NCBI RefSeq assembly: GCF_029633865.1
Contig: NC_079213.1
Span: 84,044,803 to 84,108,802 of the forward strand
Source: Lampris incognitus
Lineage: Eukaryota; Chordata; Actinopteri; Lampriformes; Lampridae
Direction of reading: 5' to 3'
Length of the DNA: 64,000 nt
Shown here piece by piece: positions 54,530 to 64,000 of this stretch. The notes beneath the pieces are model-generated. The model was not told the DNA's origin, made no database searches, and worked only from the letters and a program-made list of their open reading frames with translations. The position numbers were made by a program, and so were the translations under genes. How positions within the stretch are numbered: position 1 is the stretch's first letter; each line of letters starts with the position of its first letter.

Positions 54530-57500
54530 GTAAGAAGAAACGCTGCCGACCAGTTCCCGTTATAAACCCATGTTGCCTCCTTCCCCGTGTCCCTCTGTGA
54601 AAGTATCAGTCAAATCTTTATGACGCTTCACCTCCCTTTTGTTGTAATGTCGTCGATCAAAGCCTCTCCTCTGTCTCCCAAACTTCCAGTGAATTGCGTG
54701 CACATATATCCGAAATCAAGAGGAAACGACTAAATAGTAGTGATCTATTGTCATAAAAAGATCGCAGGAGGGGAAAATGAAGCTCCTCATCTCTGAATAG
54801 TCCCATGTGCCGTGTGTAGGTTAGCCTTGTTCTCATCACTTCATACCAATGTGTCGCCTGGCTTCTTCAAAACGTCCAATTTCCCATTTTAAAACAAAAA
54901 TCATTGTCTACGTGAAAGTATACCTGTTGCTCCGCAAGAAATTTTAGCATATTTTTCCTCGGTATATATCTATTTGGGATTTCGCGTGGGTTTAGTCAAA
55001 GATAGGCTTGTCAAAGGATAAACGAGAGTCACGCCTTTCAAATTGAACACCAGAGGTTTTCCATTTCCAAAGAAACGACATGTGACGACTAGGAGGTCAG
55101 GCTGAGCCGCCTCGATGTGCTTAGACGGACGGCTGGATGGACCAAGCTTTTTTTGTTTTTAAACAAACAAAAACATTACTTGACGTTCAGATGTCATCGC
55201 CTGATTTTAATGGATTTTTCCTGAACTCTTTCATGCATGAATTATGACAACCTCAGTCAGGATTTTTTTCGTTAGTGTTTTTGTTCCTCTCTAGGCATGA
55301 AAAAAAAGTAACTTTTTTTGTGACGGCCATTTTTCAAGGAGTTCTTTTTACATGTCCACTTGGGTGGACATCATGCATTTCAGGTTTCAACTGAAGAAAT
55401 ATGTATTTAACAAACCAATGAATAAAATAGGTGAAAACTACAAAATAATATATATCTTTATTACTGTTAAACTAATGTGTTCACATATTTTCAACATTAC
55501 TCAACATTTTACTCATATTACTCAACATTATATTACTCAATATAATGTAATGGATGGAATAATATATAAAATTATATAAAATTACTCAACATTTACTTTT
55601 CACTTCCTAAAAAGGAGGCAAGTCTTCCTCAAACTGGTTGTCTTTGGTTTTCCAGACAATTCTGCTTTTTTCTGTCCTTGAGCTCTATCAGGTGGTACAT
55701 CCTCAGCCCCCTCAGCTTCCTCAGCTCCACTGTCACTACTGCTAGCATTTGTTAATCCTTCTTTTTCTGGCAGCCATTCATCACTAGCGTCATCCTCACT
55801 TGACTCAGATGGTATTTGTGTCGCTATCCCGTAGGCCTTTCTAATCACGCACTGCTCTTGAGCTCTACAGAATATAAAGATACCAACTGCTACTCGCATA
55901 ATGGAACTATCCATCCATCCATTAGCCAAACCACTTACCCTGCTCTCAAGGTCATGGGGATGCTGGAGCCTATCCCAGCAGTCATGGGGCAGCAGACAGG
56001 GAGACACCCTGGACAGGCCACCAGGCCATCACAGGGCCGACATACACACACATTCACACTTAGGGACAATTTAGTACGGCTGATTCACCTGACCTACATG
56101 TCCTTGGACTGTGGGAGGAAACCGGAGCACCCGGAGGAAACCCACGCAGACACGGGGAGAACATGCAAACTCCACACAGAGAACGACCCAGGACAACCCC
56201 CAAGGTTGGGCTACCCCGGGGCTTGAACCCAAGGACCTTCTTGCTGTGAGGCGACCGTGCTAACCACTGTGCTACTGTGCCACCCATAATGGAACCAATC
56301 TGCACAAAATATTGCTTTTGTTACAAAAACTACAAGTTATCTTATAATAACATAAATCAATTGATTTATAGCCAAAAGGTTACTGCAGTTGTAGTAATGA
56401 TATGAATTGTAGTTGAAATATAGCCAGTGATGCATGATGTCCAATTTAGCGGACAGATGATTAATCGTAATTTCATCCAAACATAAAATGAATACCTGGA
56501 CATTTAAAAAAATGTTTTCACTCTTTAGTTGTTACTTGATGTTACCAAATTTTATTTACCAGCAAGGGTCTCCAACTATAGAAGGATTGGCAAGATATTC
56601 CTGAGCTGCTCAGCACTTCTGGCTGTTTGTTGGCCATCTTGGGTTTGAGAAATTTGTATTGCTCTTACAACGGCTGGCCAGTGGGTGACTGTGTATGGGA
56701 TGATGCACTAGCGTCCACTGTGGTGACTGATGTGCAACTATAGCATCAAAACCCACGCATATACAAGAAAACTGCTTTTGAATAGCTGTCTACTGTAGTG
56801 GCCACTATGCGTGTTAATATGAATTGATGATATAGGGTTTCTTTAAAATGTTGTCATATTTGAATGATCTGTTAAGTTTTGTCAGACCTGGCACATTTTA
56901 TAATTTATCTCAAGCATGAAAGTTGATCTAACTAACTTTAACTATCATTGTAAGTCTATGCTCACTGTGAGAAATGACAGTCTCTTTGAAGACTTCTCTT
57001 GGTGTAAGTTATTTTTTTCACTTTAGGTTCAAAAGCAGTGTATGGAGCTGAATGCCATAAGGCCCAACCCATCTGTACCCACAGTGGATGTGACTCTGTA
57101 CTATGGGAGTCTGTGTCCGGGCTGCAGGGCCTTCATCACCCAACAGCTCTTCCCTACCTGGACCATGCTGCAAGACATCATGACCGTCAACCTTGTGCCA
57201 TACGGAAACACAAAGGTATGCTTTGCCCATCCCTTAGCGTTATGTACCACTTGTATACGGTGCATTTACAGTCTGTCACTGGCTGCCGCACATCTTGTCT
57301 GGTCGACCAGGTTGTATTTGTGTGTACCTGTTGCACTTGGTGAGCTAAAGTGATGTGGCTGCTCGCCCAAGTTGACTGTTGCACTGTTGTAATGTAGGAC
57401 AGGTTTCAGAGAGGAAACTTTGTTTTTTGTTTTTGTTTGTTGTTTTTTTTAAATGGAGAACAACTTTTTGAAAAATCGAGACTCATCCTCTAATTTCTTT

Positions 57501-58946
57501 CTTCCAGGAGGTTCCATCAGCAAATTCCCCTTTCACCTGTCAACATGGAGAGCTTGAATGCCACGGGAACATGATTGAGGTTTGTAGAGGCCGTCTGTCT
57601 CCTCACCAGTGTAACAAGTCAGTTTTGAGCCAAACCTTTAAAAAATTGGGATTCCTGATTTGTTTTTCCAAAAGGCCTGTGTCATTCATCTCACGGGTCC
57701 TTCAGCATTTCACGTCATCTACTGTATGGAGTCAGCAGCCCATGTTGTGGACTCTGCCCAGCCTGTGAGTGAGGAAAACGACTGGGTTTTAAACTGCGTG
57801 TGTGTGTGTGTGCGTGTGCGTAGTAGGCTGATCTTGAAAGGGCATTTTCCTTTTTATGAGTTAAAACTCCCACCATGCCCGAGAAGAATTCTAAACCACA
57901 ACTTTTGGTTAAATTTGGCTCTGTGTTAACACTTGAGTGCTTTTATTTTTAAAGCTTTTAATATCTATATCTGAGATTTAATCCTATTTTCAAATTGGTG
58001 TTTTCACATCCATAATGACTTTGTAAAATTCTGGTTATCTTCAATCTGCTTGTTTTCTTGATCCAGTTTTTTGACTGACTGGTTGACTTGCCTTGCCTTT
58101 GTACGTAGAGGTGTTATTGGTAATGGCTGCTCTGTCCTCCTGGTCCAGTGTCTGCAGCTGTACGCTCCCTCTGTGTCGTGGGCTAGCGTGGCCTCCTGTG
58201 TGAATGGAGAACAGGGTTTCAAACTGATGCATAACAATGCCATCATGACCAGAGCGCTGAGTCCTGCCCACACCCACGTGCCCTGGGCCACCATCGATGG
58301 GGTAAATATATATACACATGGATTTGAAATTGTTTGAGTTGCTGGTGAGATGTGGTGTAGGGTTTTTTGTTTTTAAAACAAAATCTCCCGCCACATGCCA
58401 CCATATGCTTTCCCCTCACATGACTCTAGGGGCACTGGTTGATGAACATTTTGATATATAATAGTTTTTATTCTATATATCCATCTCTATACATTGGTTC
58501 TATTATATACATATAGAAAATGGAGCAATGTGCATAATATACAGTACACTAGACCAATTACTCCATTCAGGATATCCAGTGGATGTACACATGATGATTT
58601 TAAATTGATTGATAGACCCAAAGTGACTATAATTATCAGTGAGGAATTATGAGTTGTATGGGTCATGTGTATTCTACAGCAAAAAAATTAAAAAAAATAA
58701 AATAAAAAAAAATTAATAAATTAAAAATAAATTACAAAAAACCCTAAATCTTTATTATTAATGTCAAGGGTCTGGCCCAAGGGTGCAGCACTATATGGTT
58801 GCCCAAAGTATATTAAATCCCCCTCAACAAAAGTCAAGATGACTGCTGCGCTGTAGCTCCTCTGCTGTCTGTTCCAGGAATACACAGACTGGTTGGAGGA
58901 CAAGGCCATGTCTACACTTTTTCATCTGGTGTGCCAGCTCTATAAG
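54383..58946 (+). CDS. ifi30: Gamma-interferon-inducible lysosomal thiol reductase (GILT), last exon not in window
   Basis: GILT reduces disulfides of proteins in lysosomes and MHC class II compartments. Six exons (54383-54529, 57027-57215, 57508-57579, 57675-57764, 58149-58301, 58878-58946), all phase 0, give 240 codons. Residues 1-23 form a signal peptide (LVVSLLCLLTV). CSYPPSQWC follows, then the thioredoxin-like core LYYGSLCPGC with CPGC as the active site (CxxC, about residues 75-78). The GILT signature CQHGELECHGNMIEAC is split over exons 3 and 4. The frame stops in mid-gene at exon 6 (LVCQLYK), where the human protein continues for about 20 residues. A gypsy element begins 420 bp later, so the last exon probably lies beyond 64000 or has been lost. 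Confidence 0.93.
54530..55600. other. ifi30 intron 1, first part
   Basis: No exon or recognised repeat; short TCAACATTACTCA-type repeats near 55490-55590. Confidence 0.45.
55600..55855 (-). pseudogene. Possible piggyBac-like transposase N-terminal fragment
   Basis: On the minus strand the frame reads AYGIATQIPSESSEDDASDE, then WLPEKEGLT and a serine/glutamate-rich stretch, ending in a lysine-rich segment. Acidic N-termini with SED..SD-WLP are seen in piggyBac-derived transposases. No catalytic domain is present, so the identification is tentative. Confidence 0.4.
55862..55993. repeat. Direct duplication, copy 2 (partner 53929-54060)
   Basis: See the partner; the two copies flank ifi30 exon 1 at a spacing of about 1.93 kb. 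Confidence 0.88.
55908..56284 (-). mobile_element. tRNA-derived SINE family A, near-complete, minus strand
   Basis: The head is at 56284 (GGTGGCACAGTAGCACAGTGG on the minus strand, A-box), with B-box GGTTCAAGCCC at about 56220. The body is as in 23231-23575, and the tail of CCATCCATCC type is at 55908. The target duplication CATAATGGAAC lies at 55897-55907 and 56285-56295. Confidence 0.92.
56296..57026. other. ifi30 intron 1, last part
   Basis: No repeat or exon recognised. Confidence 0.45.
57027..57215 (+). CDS. ifi30: ifi30 exon 2 (CxxC active site)
   Basis: Acceptor TTCACTTTAG, donor AAAG/GTATGC. Encodes PTVDVTLYYGSLCPGCRAF and LVPYGNTK, both hallmarks of the GILT family. Confidence 0.97.
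57508..57579 (+). CDS. ifi30: ifi30 exon 3 (GILT signature)
   Basis: Acceptor TTTCTTCCAG, donor TGAG/GTTTGT. Encodes FTCQHGELECHGNMIE. Confidence 0.97.
57675..57764 (+). CDS. ifi30: ifi30 exon 4
   Basis: Acceptor TTCCAAAAG, donor GCCT/GTGAGT. Encodes ACVIHLTGPSAFHVIYCMES. Confidence 0.95.
58149..58301 (+). CDS. ifi30: ifi30 exon 5
   Basis: Acceptor CTGGTCCAG, donor GGG/GTAAAT. Encodes CLQLYAPSVSW, GFKLMHNNA and THVPWATIDG, matching the conserved HVPWVTING-type motif. Confidence 0.96.
58302..58877. other. ifi30 intron 5
   Basis: AT-rich, with an A-rich run at 58680-58740; nothing recognised. Confidence 0.5.
58878..58946 (+). CDS. ifi30: ifi30 exon 6
   Basis: Acceptor TCTGTTCCAG, donor TAAG/GTGAGG. 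Encodes EYTDWLEDKAMSTLFHLVCQ, the penultimate segment of GILT. Confidence 0.93.
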
Positions 58947-58954
58947 GTGAGGAA

Positions 58955-58956
<2 letters not shown>

Positions 58957-59011
<55 letters not shown>
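58957..59011. repeat. (GT)n microsatellite
   Basis: About 27 GT units, 10 bp after the exon 6 donor. Confidence 0.97.
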
Positions 59012-59014
<3 letters not shown>

Positions 59015-59368
59015 ACACGCACACATATACAGGATAGACTTAAAGGACCACTACATGACTTTTTTTTGTTACTAATTAGCGATTTTCTTAGGCTGTGATT
59101 AGTAACTGCATCCATCCAGAATGCAACCAGGTTACTCATATCGTTTGCTGTCACCATGTGACTTCAGGTGGTAAACAGACACGCCAACAAAATTGTTAGA
59201 TCAGCTGAGTATCAAACGGTCAACTTGGACGACGGAAACGTTCTCCTCTGCAAACAAATTAAATTTGAGAAGACCAAAACGTCATAGGGGGGAAAGCATT
59301 GGACAGATGATGTCTAGCTGCTGCCGTGTCAGGATACTGTTCTCAGACAAGTCTGGAAACAGTGATAC
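59012..59368. other. ifi30 intron 6, before the gypsy insertion
   Basis: A possible acceptor (GTGACTTCAG at 59159-59168) is followed by a 39-codon open frame to a stop at about 59287, but the translation does not resemble the GILT C-terminus. Considered not an ifi30 exon. Confidence 0.4.
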
Positions 59369-59542
59369 TGTGGCGGACACTAGGGGCTATGCCTCTCACC
59401 CAGTAGGACTGTGAGCTGGGGGCGTGGTTTACGTTCCCGGGCTCGCCGGTGCAGGGTTGTTCCTGCTGCAGTTGGTTTTTGGAGTTGAGGAATAAACATC
59501 AAACTCGCCTTGGTCTCCTGTGTTTTTCCTCATCCTGCCACA
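59369..59542 (+). repeat. 5' LTR of gypsy 2
   Basis: TGTGGCGGACACTAGG... to ...CATCCTGCCACA, with TG/CA ends. An AATAAA-like signal (GAATAAACATC) lies at about 59490. Confidence 0.75.
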
Positions 59543-59562
59543 TTGGTGACCCCGAATTGAAC

Positions 59563-60321
59563 ATGTTTGGAGCAGAAGAGGACTGTGAATCCACTTCGGC
59601 CACGCCGCCCCAACTCTCACAGCTGGCCATTCTCGCCGCGGCTGTGAAACTCCCAGATTTCTGGCAGAGCGACCCGGCCTCGTGGTTCCAGCATGTCGAG
59701 GCACTGTTCCACCTTCGTGGAATCTCCGCGGACGACTCCAGATACTATTTGTTCGTCGCTGCGCTGGACCAGCAGCCCACACGCCGGGCCATGCAGCTGT
59801 TGCGTGCCCCTCCGCAACACGATAAATACGTCGCCCTCAAACATCTTCTGCTCCAGAGGTACAGCCTATCTGCCGCAGAGAGGGCAGATAGAATCCTTTC
59901 CCTATCCGGTTTGGGCGACGGGACGGCTGTGGATCTCATGGACAATATGCTGTCGCTGCTAGGCTCAGACGAAGGTGGGTTCCTTTTCCCGCACGTTTTC
60001 CTGCGCCAGCTCCCGTCTCCTGTGCGCGCGGCTTTGGCTAACTCCCTGTGTCTGGCCGCTGGTGACTGCCGAGGTTTGGCTGAGGAGGCCGATCGGGTGC
60101 TGCTGGCTACCAGATGGTTCTCTGTGCAGAGTGTGGCATTGGAGCCTCTGCAGCCGACGTCGGAGGACGCGGACCCGGCAGTGGTGGCTGAAGTGACTGC
60201 CCGGAGACGGCGCGGGAGAGGCCTCTGTTTCTTCCACCAGCGGTTCGGCGGCAAAGCAAGGCGCTGCATCCCTCCGTGCACGTTTGAGGCGGCGGGAAAC
60301 TCCAGGGCCAGCGCTCAGTAG
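59563..60321 (+). CDS. gypsy 2 gag-like protein
   Basis: ATG at 59563, 20 bases after the LTR. The 252-codon frame has [20 protein letters not shown] and [10 protein letters not shown], typical of the gag capsid region of this gypsy group (KLPPFWxxxPxxWFxxxE). The frame closes at 60321. No zinc knuckle is visible; [17 protein letters not shown] follows where family members have an FHxRFGxxARxC motif. The protein would coat the element's RNA in virus-like particles. Confidence 0.8.
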   Translation: MFGAEEDCESTSATPPQLSQLAILAAAVKLPDFWQSDPASWFQHVEALFHLRGISADDSRYYLFVAALDQQPTRRAMQLLRAPPQHDKYVALKHLLLQRYSLSAAERADRILSLSGLGDGTAVDLMDNMLSLLGSDEGGFLFPHVFLRQLPSPVRAALANSLCLAAGDCRGLAEEADRVLLATRWFSVQSVALEPLQPTSEDADPAVVAEVTARRRRGRGLCFFHQRFGGKARRCIPPCTFEAAGNSRASAQ

Positions 60322-60326
60322 CAGCT

Positions 60327-61317
60327 GTGGGTGCTGGCGGACGTAGTGAGTTGCTCTTCATTAAGGACACGATGTCAGGAAGACGGTTTCTGGTGGACTC
60401 AGGCTCGCAAAAGAGCCTACTCCCTCCTGCTAAGACAGACAGGTCGGCCAAAGGCGGCGGCCCACAGTTAAGTGCAGCTAACGGTTCGTCCATTGCGACG
60501 TTTGGCACAAGGTTGGTGACTGTTTGCTTCCACGGGCGCCATTTTGAGTGGGACTTTGTAGTGGCTGCCATTACGGTTCCTATTATCGGCGCAGATTTTC
60601 TGTGTGCTAATGATCTGCTGGTTGATGTTGCAAACCGCCGTTTAATTGATGCTGTGTCTTTCGCCACTGTTCCGTGCGAGACAGGGGGAGCCGGGCCGTT
60701 AACACACGCTAACTTTTTAGCATTAGGGGATGTTTTTCAGCGTTTGCTGGCGGATTTTCCATCGGTGACTACACCTGCCTTTTCCACCGCGGTTACTAAA
60801 CACGGGGTAGAACATTTCATTCCTACTCTGGGACCGCCAGTTTTTGCGCGCGCGCGGCCCCTCGACACAGTAAAATTGGCTATAGCTAAGGAGGAGTTCG
60901 CCATCATGGAGCGTCTGGGTATAGTGAGGCGTTCCAACAGCCCGTGGGCCTCGCCGCTTCACATGGTGCCCAAGGCGGATGGGTCGTGGCGGCCTTGCAG
61001 CGATTTTCGCCGCCTGAACAACGTCACCGCCAATGACCGCTATCCCATCCCACACATACAGGACTTTTCCATACGCCTGGAAGGTACCACTATTTTCTCT
61101 AAGGTGGACCTGGTGCGCGGCTATCATCAGGTTCCCATGCGCGCAGAGGACGTGCCCAAGACAGCAGTGATCACCCCGTTTGGGCTTTTTGAGTTCATGC
61201 GCATGCCTTTTGGCTTGAAGGGGGCAGCGCAAACCTTTCAGAGGCTGATGGACTCGGTGTTGCGTGACCTTGCTTTCGTGTTCGTTTATCTCGACGACAT
61301 ATTAGTGGCCAGTCTAT
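60327..61317 (+). pseudogene. gypsy 2 pol, protease and reverse transcriptase, interrupted
   Basis: The open frame starts after gag in a different phase. The aspartic protease has [14 protein letters not shown] (about 60389). The reverse transcriptase includes [14 protein letters not shown] (about 60937), [26 protein letters not shown] and [14 protein letters not shown], and ends with the catalytic YLDDILVAS at about 61288. The coding sequence stops there because gypsy 3 is inserted, so it cannot make RNase H or integrase from this locus. Confidence 0.88.
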
Positions 61318-61514
61318 TGTATTTAGAAGTCACGTCAGGACACAGCGCTGTCGCTCGACACAACCGCTACGTTGCATTCTTTATTTAGACTGACACAGCA
61401 TCACAGGCAGACCCGATCAAACAACCCAGAGCCCGCAGGCATCACCAATCGATCCCAGCACAATAGAACAGCACCAAATCAAATGCAGCACTGTCGATGT
61501 GTGCAGACATAACA
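61318..61514 (-). repeat. 3' LTR of gypsy 3
   Basis: On the minus strand it begins TGTTATGTCTGCACAC after a G tract and ends GACTTCTAAATACA. Length 197 bp with TG/CA ends. Partner LTR not in the window. Confidence 0.78.
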
Positions 61515-61544
61515 TTCCCCCCCCCCCCCCCCCCCGGCAGGATT

Positions 61545-63992
61545 TCAAACATGAAAGGTTGACACAAAGTCCTCTAGGTGGCCAGGGTGTAAATGTGTGC
61601 GAACAGGTCGCGGGGCGGCCTGAGGCTGGGCAGGCCGAGGTGGGGAGGGAGAAGGCAGGGGAAGCTGAGGCCCAGGAATGTCTGGGTCCCGTGTAGGAGC
61701 TGCATGAAGCCCCGGGGTGTCTCGCCATGCCGAGGGAATGGCTAAGGTTGTGTCACCAGCTGTGTGTGGCGGAGCTGACACCTTCCGTAGACGACTGGAG
61801 TGCCACCGAGTGCCATCGCTGAGGAGGTAAGTGGCTGGGCCCAGCTGACGGGTGACTTGGAGAGGAGAGGACCAGTATGAAGCCATTTTATTGTCGCTGT
61901 GGGGCCTGCGGACCCTGACCCAGTCTGACACATTGATGTCTGGCACCCTGGTTCGTTTTGACTGGTCAAACCGTTACTTCATCCGCGTCTGCTGATGAGT
62001 GACTGAGGCTCTGACCCCAGAGGGAGGTGCCTGGGGTGTGGAGGGGCGGAGCCTGTCAAGGGGCATGCACAATTCCCGGCCTAGCATGAGAGAGGCTGGG
62101 GAGACGCCTGTGGTCGAGTGCTGTGTGGCCCGATAGTGCAGCAGAGTGTGACGGATGGCCTCAGAGCACCCGTGGGCCATGTGTGCTCTGAGGCCGTTCT
62201 TCAGTGACTGGTGAAAACGTTCAACGCCGCCATTGGCCTGGGGGTGGTAGTACGCAGTGCGTATATGACGGATGCCCTTGCTTTCGAGATAAGCAGTGAA
62301 CTCAGCAGAGACCAGCTGAGGGCCGTTGTCAGTGGTGATGGTCTTTGGGAGGCCCCAGCGAGCGAAAAGAGAGTCCAGGAAGTCGATGATGATCTGTGAG
62401 GTCACAGTGCCGGAAGTGGTGAGTTCAGGCCATTTTGAGTGTAGATCGTAGGCAACCACCATGAAGCGTTGGTGGTGGGGAATTCCATGGATCTCACCAC
62501 AAATGTCCAACTGCAGGTGTTCCCAGGGCTGAGCGGGCCAGGTGAGAGGTTGCAGGAGTGGGGGAGCCTGGTGGCCAGTCTTGCCACTCACAAGGCAGGC
62601 AGAACAGTCCTTCACCAGAGCCTCAATATCTCTGTCTATCCCCGGCCACCACACCAAGTCTCGGCAGCGCTGTTTCAGTTTCACAATGCCCAGGTGGCCT
62701 TCATGCGCCATATTCAAAACACGTGCACGGAGAGCAGCTGGGACCACTGTGCAAAACCCACGTGCCACGCAGGTGTCGTTCCAGCAGGAGAGCTCCTGTC
62801 TGACTCGGGCGAACGCAGCCAGCTCCTCTGGGACCTTGTGAGGCCAGCCGTTCTGGATGTAGGTGCAGAGCTGGGAGAGGACAGGGTCCTTTTCGGAGGC
62901 TGCCCTCAGCTTCTGCAGAGAGACAGTGGCCTGAAGGGTGTGTGTAGCATTTGGACAATGTCCTTTTCCACACAGTCAGTGTCCGTCTGTGGAGCTGGGG
63001 TGGAGACAGAGCGAGAGAGCAGGTCGGCGACAACATTGTCTCTGCCTGGGGTGAACTGCAAGCTGAAGTTGTACTGGCGGAGGCGGTCAGACCAGCTGTG
63101 CAACCTCAGGGGTTTGTGGCCTGTCCCAGATGTGGACAGCAGCGCTGTCCGGGCCTGGTGATCTGTCCTGAGGGTGAAGGAGCGGCCATAGAGGTAGAGG
63201 TGCCACCTTTCACAAGCCCAGATACAGGCTAACGCCTCACACTCACTCACGGAGTACCGCTGCTCGGTCAGGTTGAGGGCACGGGAGGCGAAGGCGATGG
63301 GCTTCTCCACACCATTCTGGGTTTGAGACAGCACAGCCCCTATCGCTGTGGCTGATGCGTCATAGGTCACAAAGGTGGAGCTGGAGATGTCAAGTGAGCC
63401 AACACTGGTGGTGAAGTCAGTTGAGTCTTGACATCACGCACAGCATCACTGCATGCCTTTGACCACACCCATGGCTCGTCCTTACGCAGCAGCTGGCGCA
63501 GGGCGGCTGTGGTCGCAGAGTACTGGGGAAGAAACCTCAGGTAGTAACTTGTCATACCCAGGAAGGAGGCGGCCGAGCTGGGCTCAGGGATGGCCTGAAT
63601 GGCGTCCACATTGGATTGTAGTGGAGATACACCGCTCGATGACAGCCGGAACCCCACGAACTCGATGGCTGGCACAGAGAGGACACATTTCTCAGCATTG
63701 AGAGTTAGCTTGTGCTTGGACAGGGCTGCGAAGACCATGTTGAGGCGCTTGTCGTGGATTTCACTGGTGGGCCCGTGTACCACTATATCATCCAGATAAA
63801 TGGCCACACCCAGTATGCCAGCCAGCACCAAGACCATGATTTTCTGGAAGCAGCTAGGGGCGGAGCTGACCTCCGAAAGGCATCCTGGTGTAGCGAAACA
63901 CTCCTGCATGTGTCACAAAGGCTGTGAGGTTTCGGCTGCTGGGGTGGAGGCACCTGTAAGTACCCCTGTCTGAGGTCGAGCTTGGAGAACAC
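61545..63992 (-). pseudogene. gypsy 3 pol (RT, RNase H, integrase), frame-shifted
   Basis: On the minus strand, FSKLDLRQGY (63989) and AIYLDDIVVHGP (about 63810) mark the RT, followed by VEFVGFRLS-like and FLGMTSYYLRF. RNase H (about 63365-62960) has TYDASATAIGAVLSQ, ERYS-like QRYSVSECEAL and RTDHQA. The integrase (62768-61974) has the HEGHLGIVK...CSACL zinc part. Catalytic D is in LDICGEIHG, D in TTDNGPQLVS and E in NGGVERFHQSLK. The C-terminus (61946-61545) carries SDWVRVRRP. Frame changes near 63800-63900, 63368, 62770-62900 and 61950-61975 make this copy defective. Confidence 0.88.
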
Positions 63993-64000
63993 CTCAGAGC

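Larger units (their letters stand above)
59369..61317 (+). mobile_element. Ty3/gypsy retrotransposon 2, 5' part (LTR, PBS, gag, protease, RT)
   Basis: Begins with an LTR of 174 bp (59369-59542), a primer-binding-site-like TTGGTGACCCCGA at 59543, then gag and pol. It is cut at 61317 by an opposite-strand gypsy insertion. Its 3' part must lie beyond 64000. Confidence 0.88.
61318..64000 (-). mobile_element. Ty3/gypsy retrotransposon 3 (minus strand), nested in gypsy 2
   Basis: Read on the minus strand: RT (from the window edge), RNase H, integrase, a poly-G polypurine tract (poly-C at 61517-61535 on +) and a 3' LTR ending at 61318. Its 5' LTR lies outside the window. Confidence 0.9.

Noticed and set aside
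59159-59290. Last exon of ifi30
   Set aside because: An acceptor-like CAG is present, but the 39-codon frame has no similarity to the GILT C-terminus and includes no expected Cys/Pro pattern.
61499-63701. Plus-strand frames (for example 62469-63161)
   Set aside because: Antisense shadows of the gypsy 3 integrase and RNase H, which carry clear catalytic motifs on the minus strand.

Overview
The window looks like nuclear DNA of a bony fish (teleost). The host genes have vertebrate intron-exon structure with short GT-AG exons. Most of the rest is teleost-type transposable elements (hAT, Tc1, L1, Ty3/gypsy, two tRNA-derived SINE families, MITEs) and long CA, TA, GACA and GAA microsatellites. No bacterial genes, CRISPR arrays, rRNA genes or free-standing tRNA genes were seen.

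Host genes. Two genes lie head to tail on the + strand. The first (coding exons 26613-43121) encodes a class IA PI3-kinase regulatory subunit: a degenerate SH3 exon, then N-SH2, inter-SH2 and C-SH2 exons. All ten exons join with consistent reading phase to a predicted 529 codons. The RhoGAP-like BH domain of p85 is not visible, and two residues known to contact the p110 C2 domain are replaced. The second gene (54383-58946) is ifi30 (GILT, the lysosomal thiol reductase), with a CPGC active site and the CQHGELEC signature. Its last exon is not in the window. The human genes PIK3R2 and IFI30 are also adjacent and on the same strand, which supports calling the first gene pik3r2-like.

Layout. 1-23.6 kb is a graveyard of mobile elements: a ~685 bp foldback palindrome; a hAT with a spliced, broken transposase; a second hAT relic; a 5'-truncated gypsy pol with its 3' LTR; a full-length dead L1 with a 15 bp target duplication (8605-14675); a complete hAT with an 8 bp target duplication (14929-17480); a Tc1 that has become a 1.2 kb palindrome (20791-21988); and SINEs. 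23.6-26.6 kb shows no recognisable gene. 26.6-43.1 kb is the PI3K subunit gene, whose introns hold many SINE copies, one of them split by a full-length Tc1 with an open 342-codon transposase. 43.1-54.4 kb is 3' UTR or intergenic DNA with a retroposon, a hAT MITE and a hAT relic. 54.4-59.0 kb is ifi30. From 59369 to the window end one gypsy element is interrupted by a second, opposite-strand gypsy element exactly at 61317/61318.

Connections. The host genes act in different places: PI3K adaptor signalling at receptors, and disulfide reduction in antigen-processing compartments. Their adjacency looks like conserved synteny, not an operon. Everything here was read by eye. Family names rest on recognised motifs; no similarity search was run.
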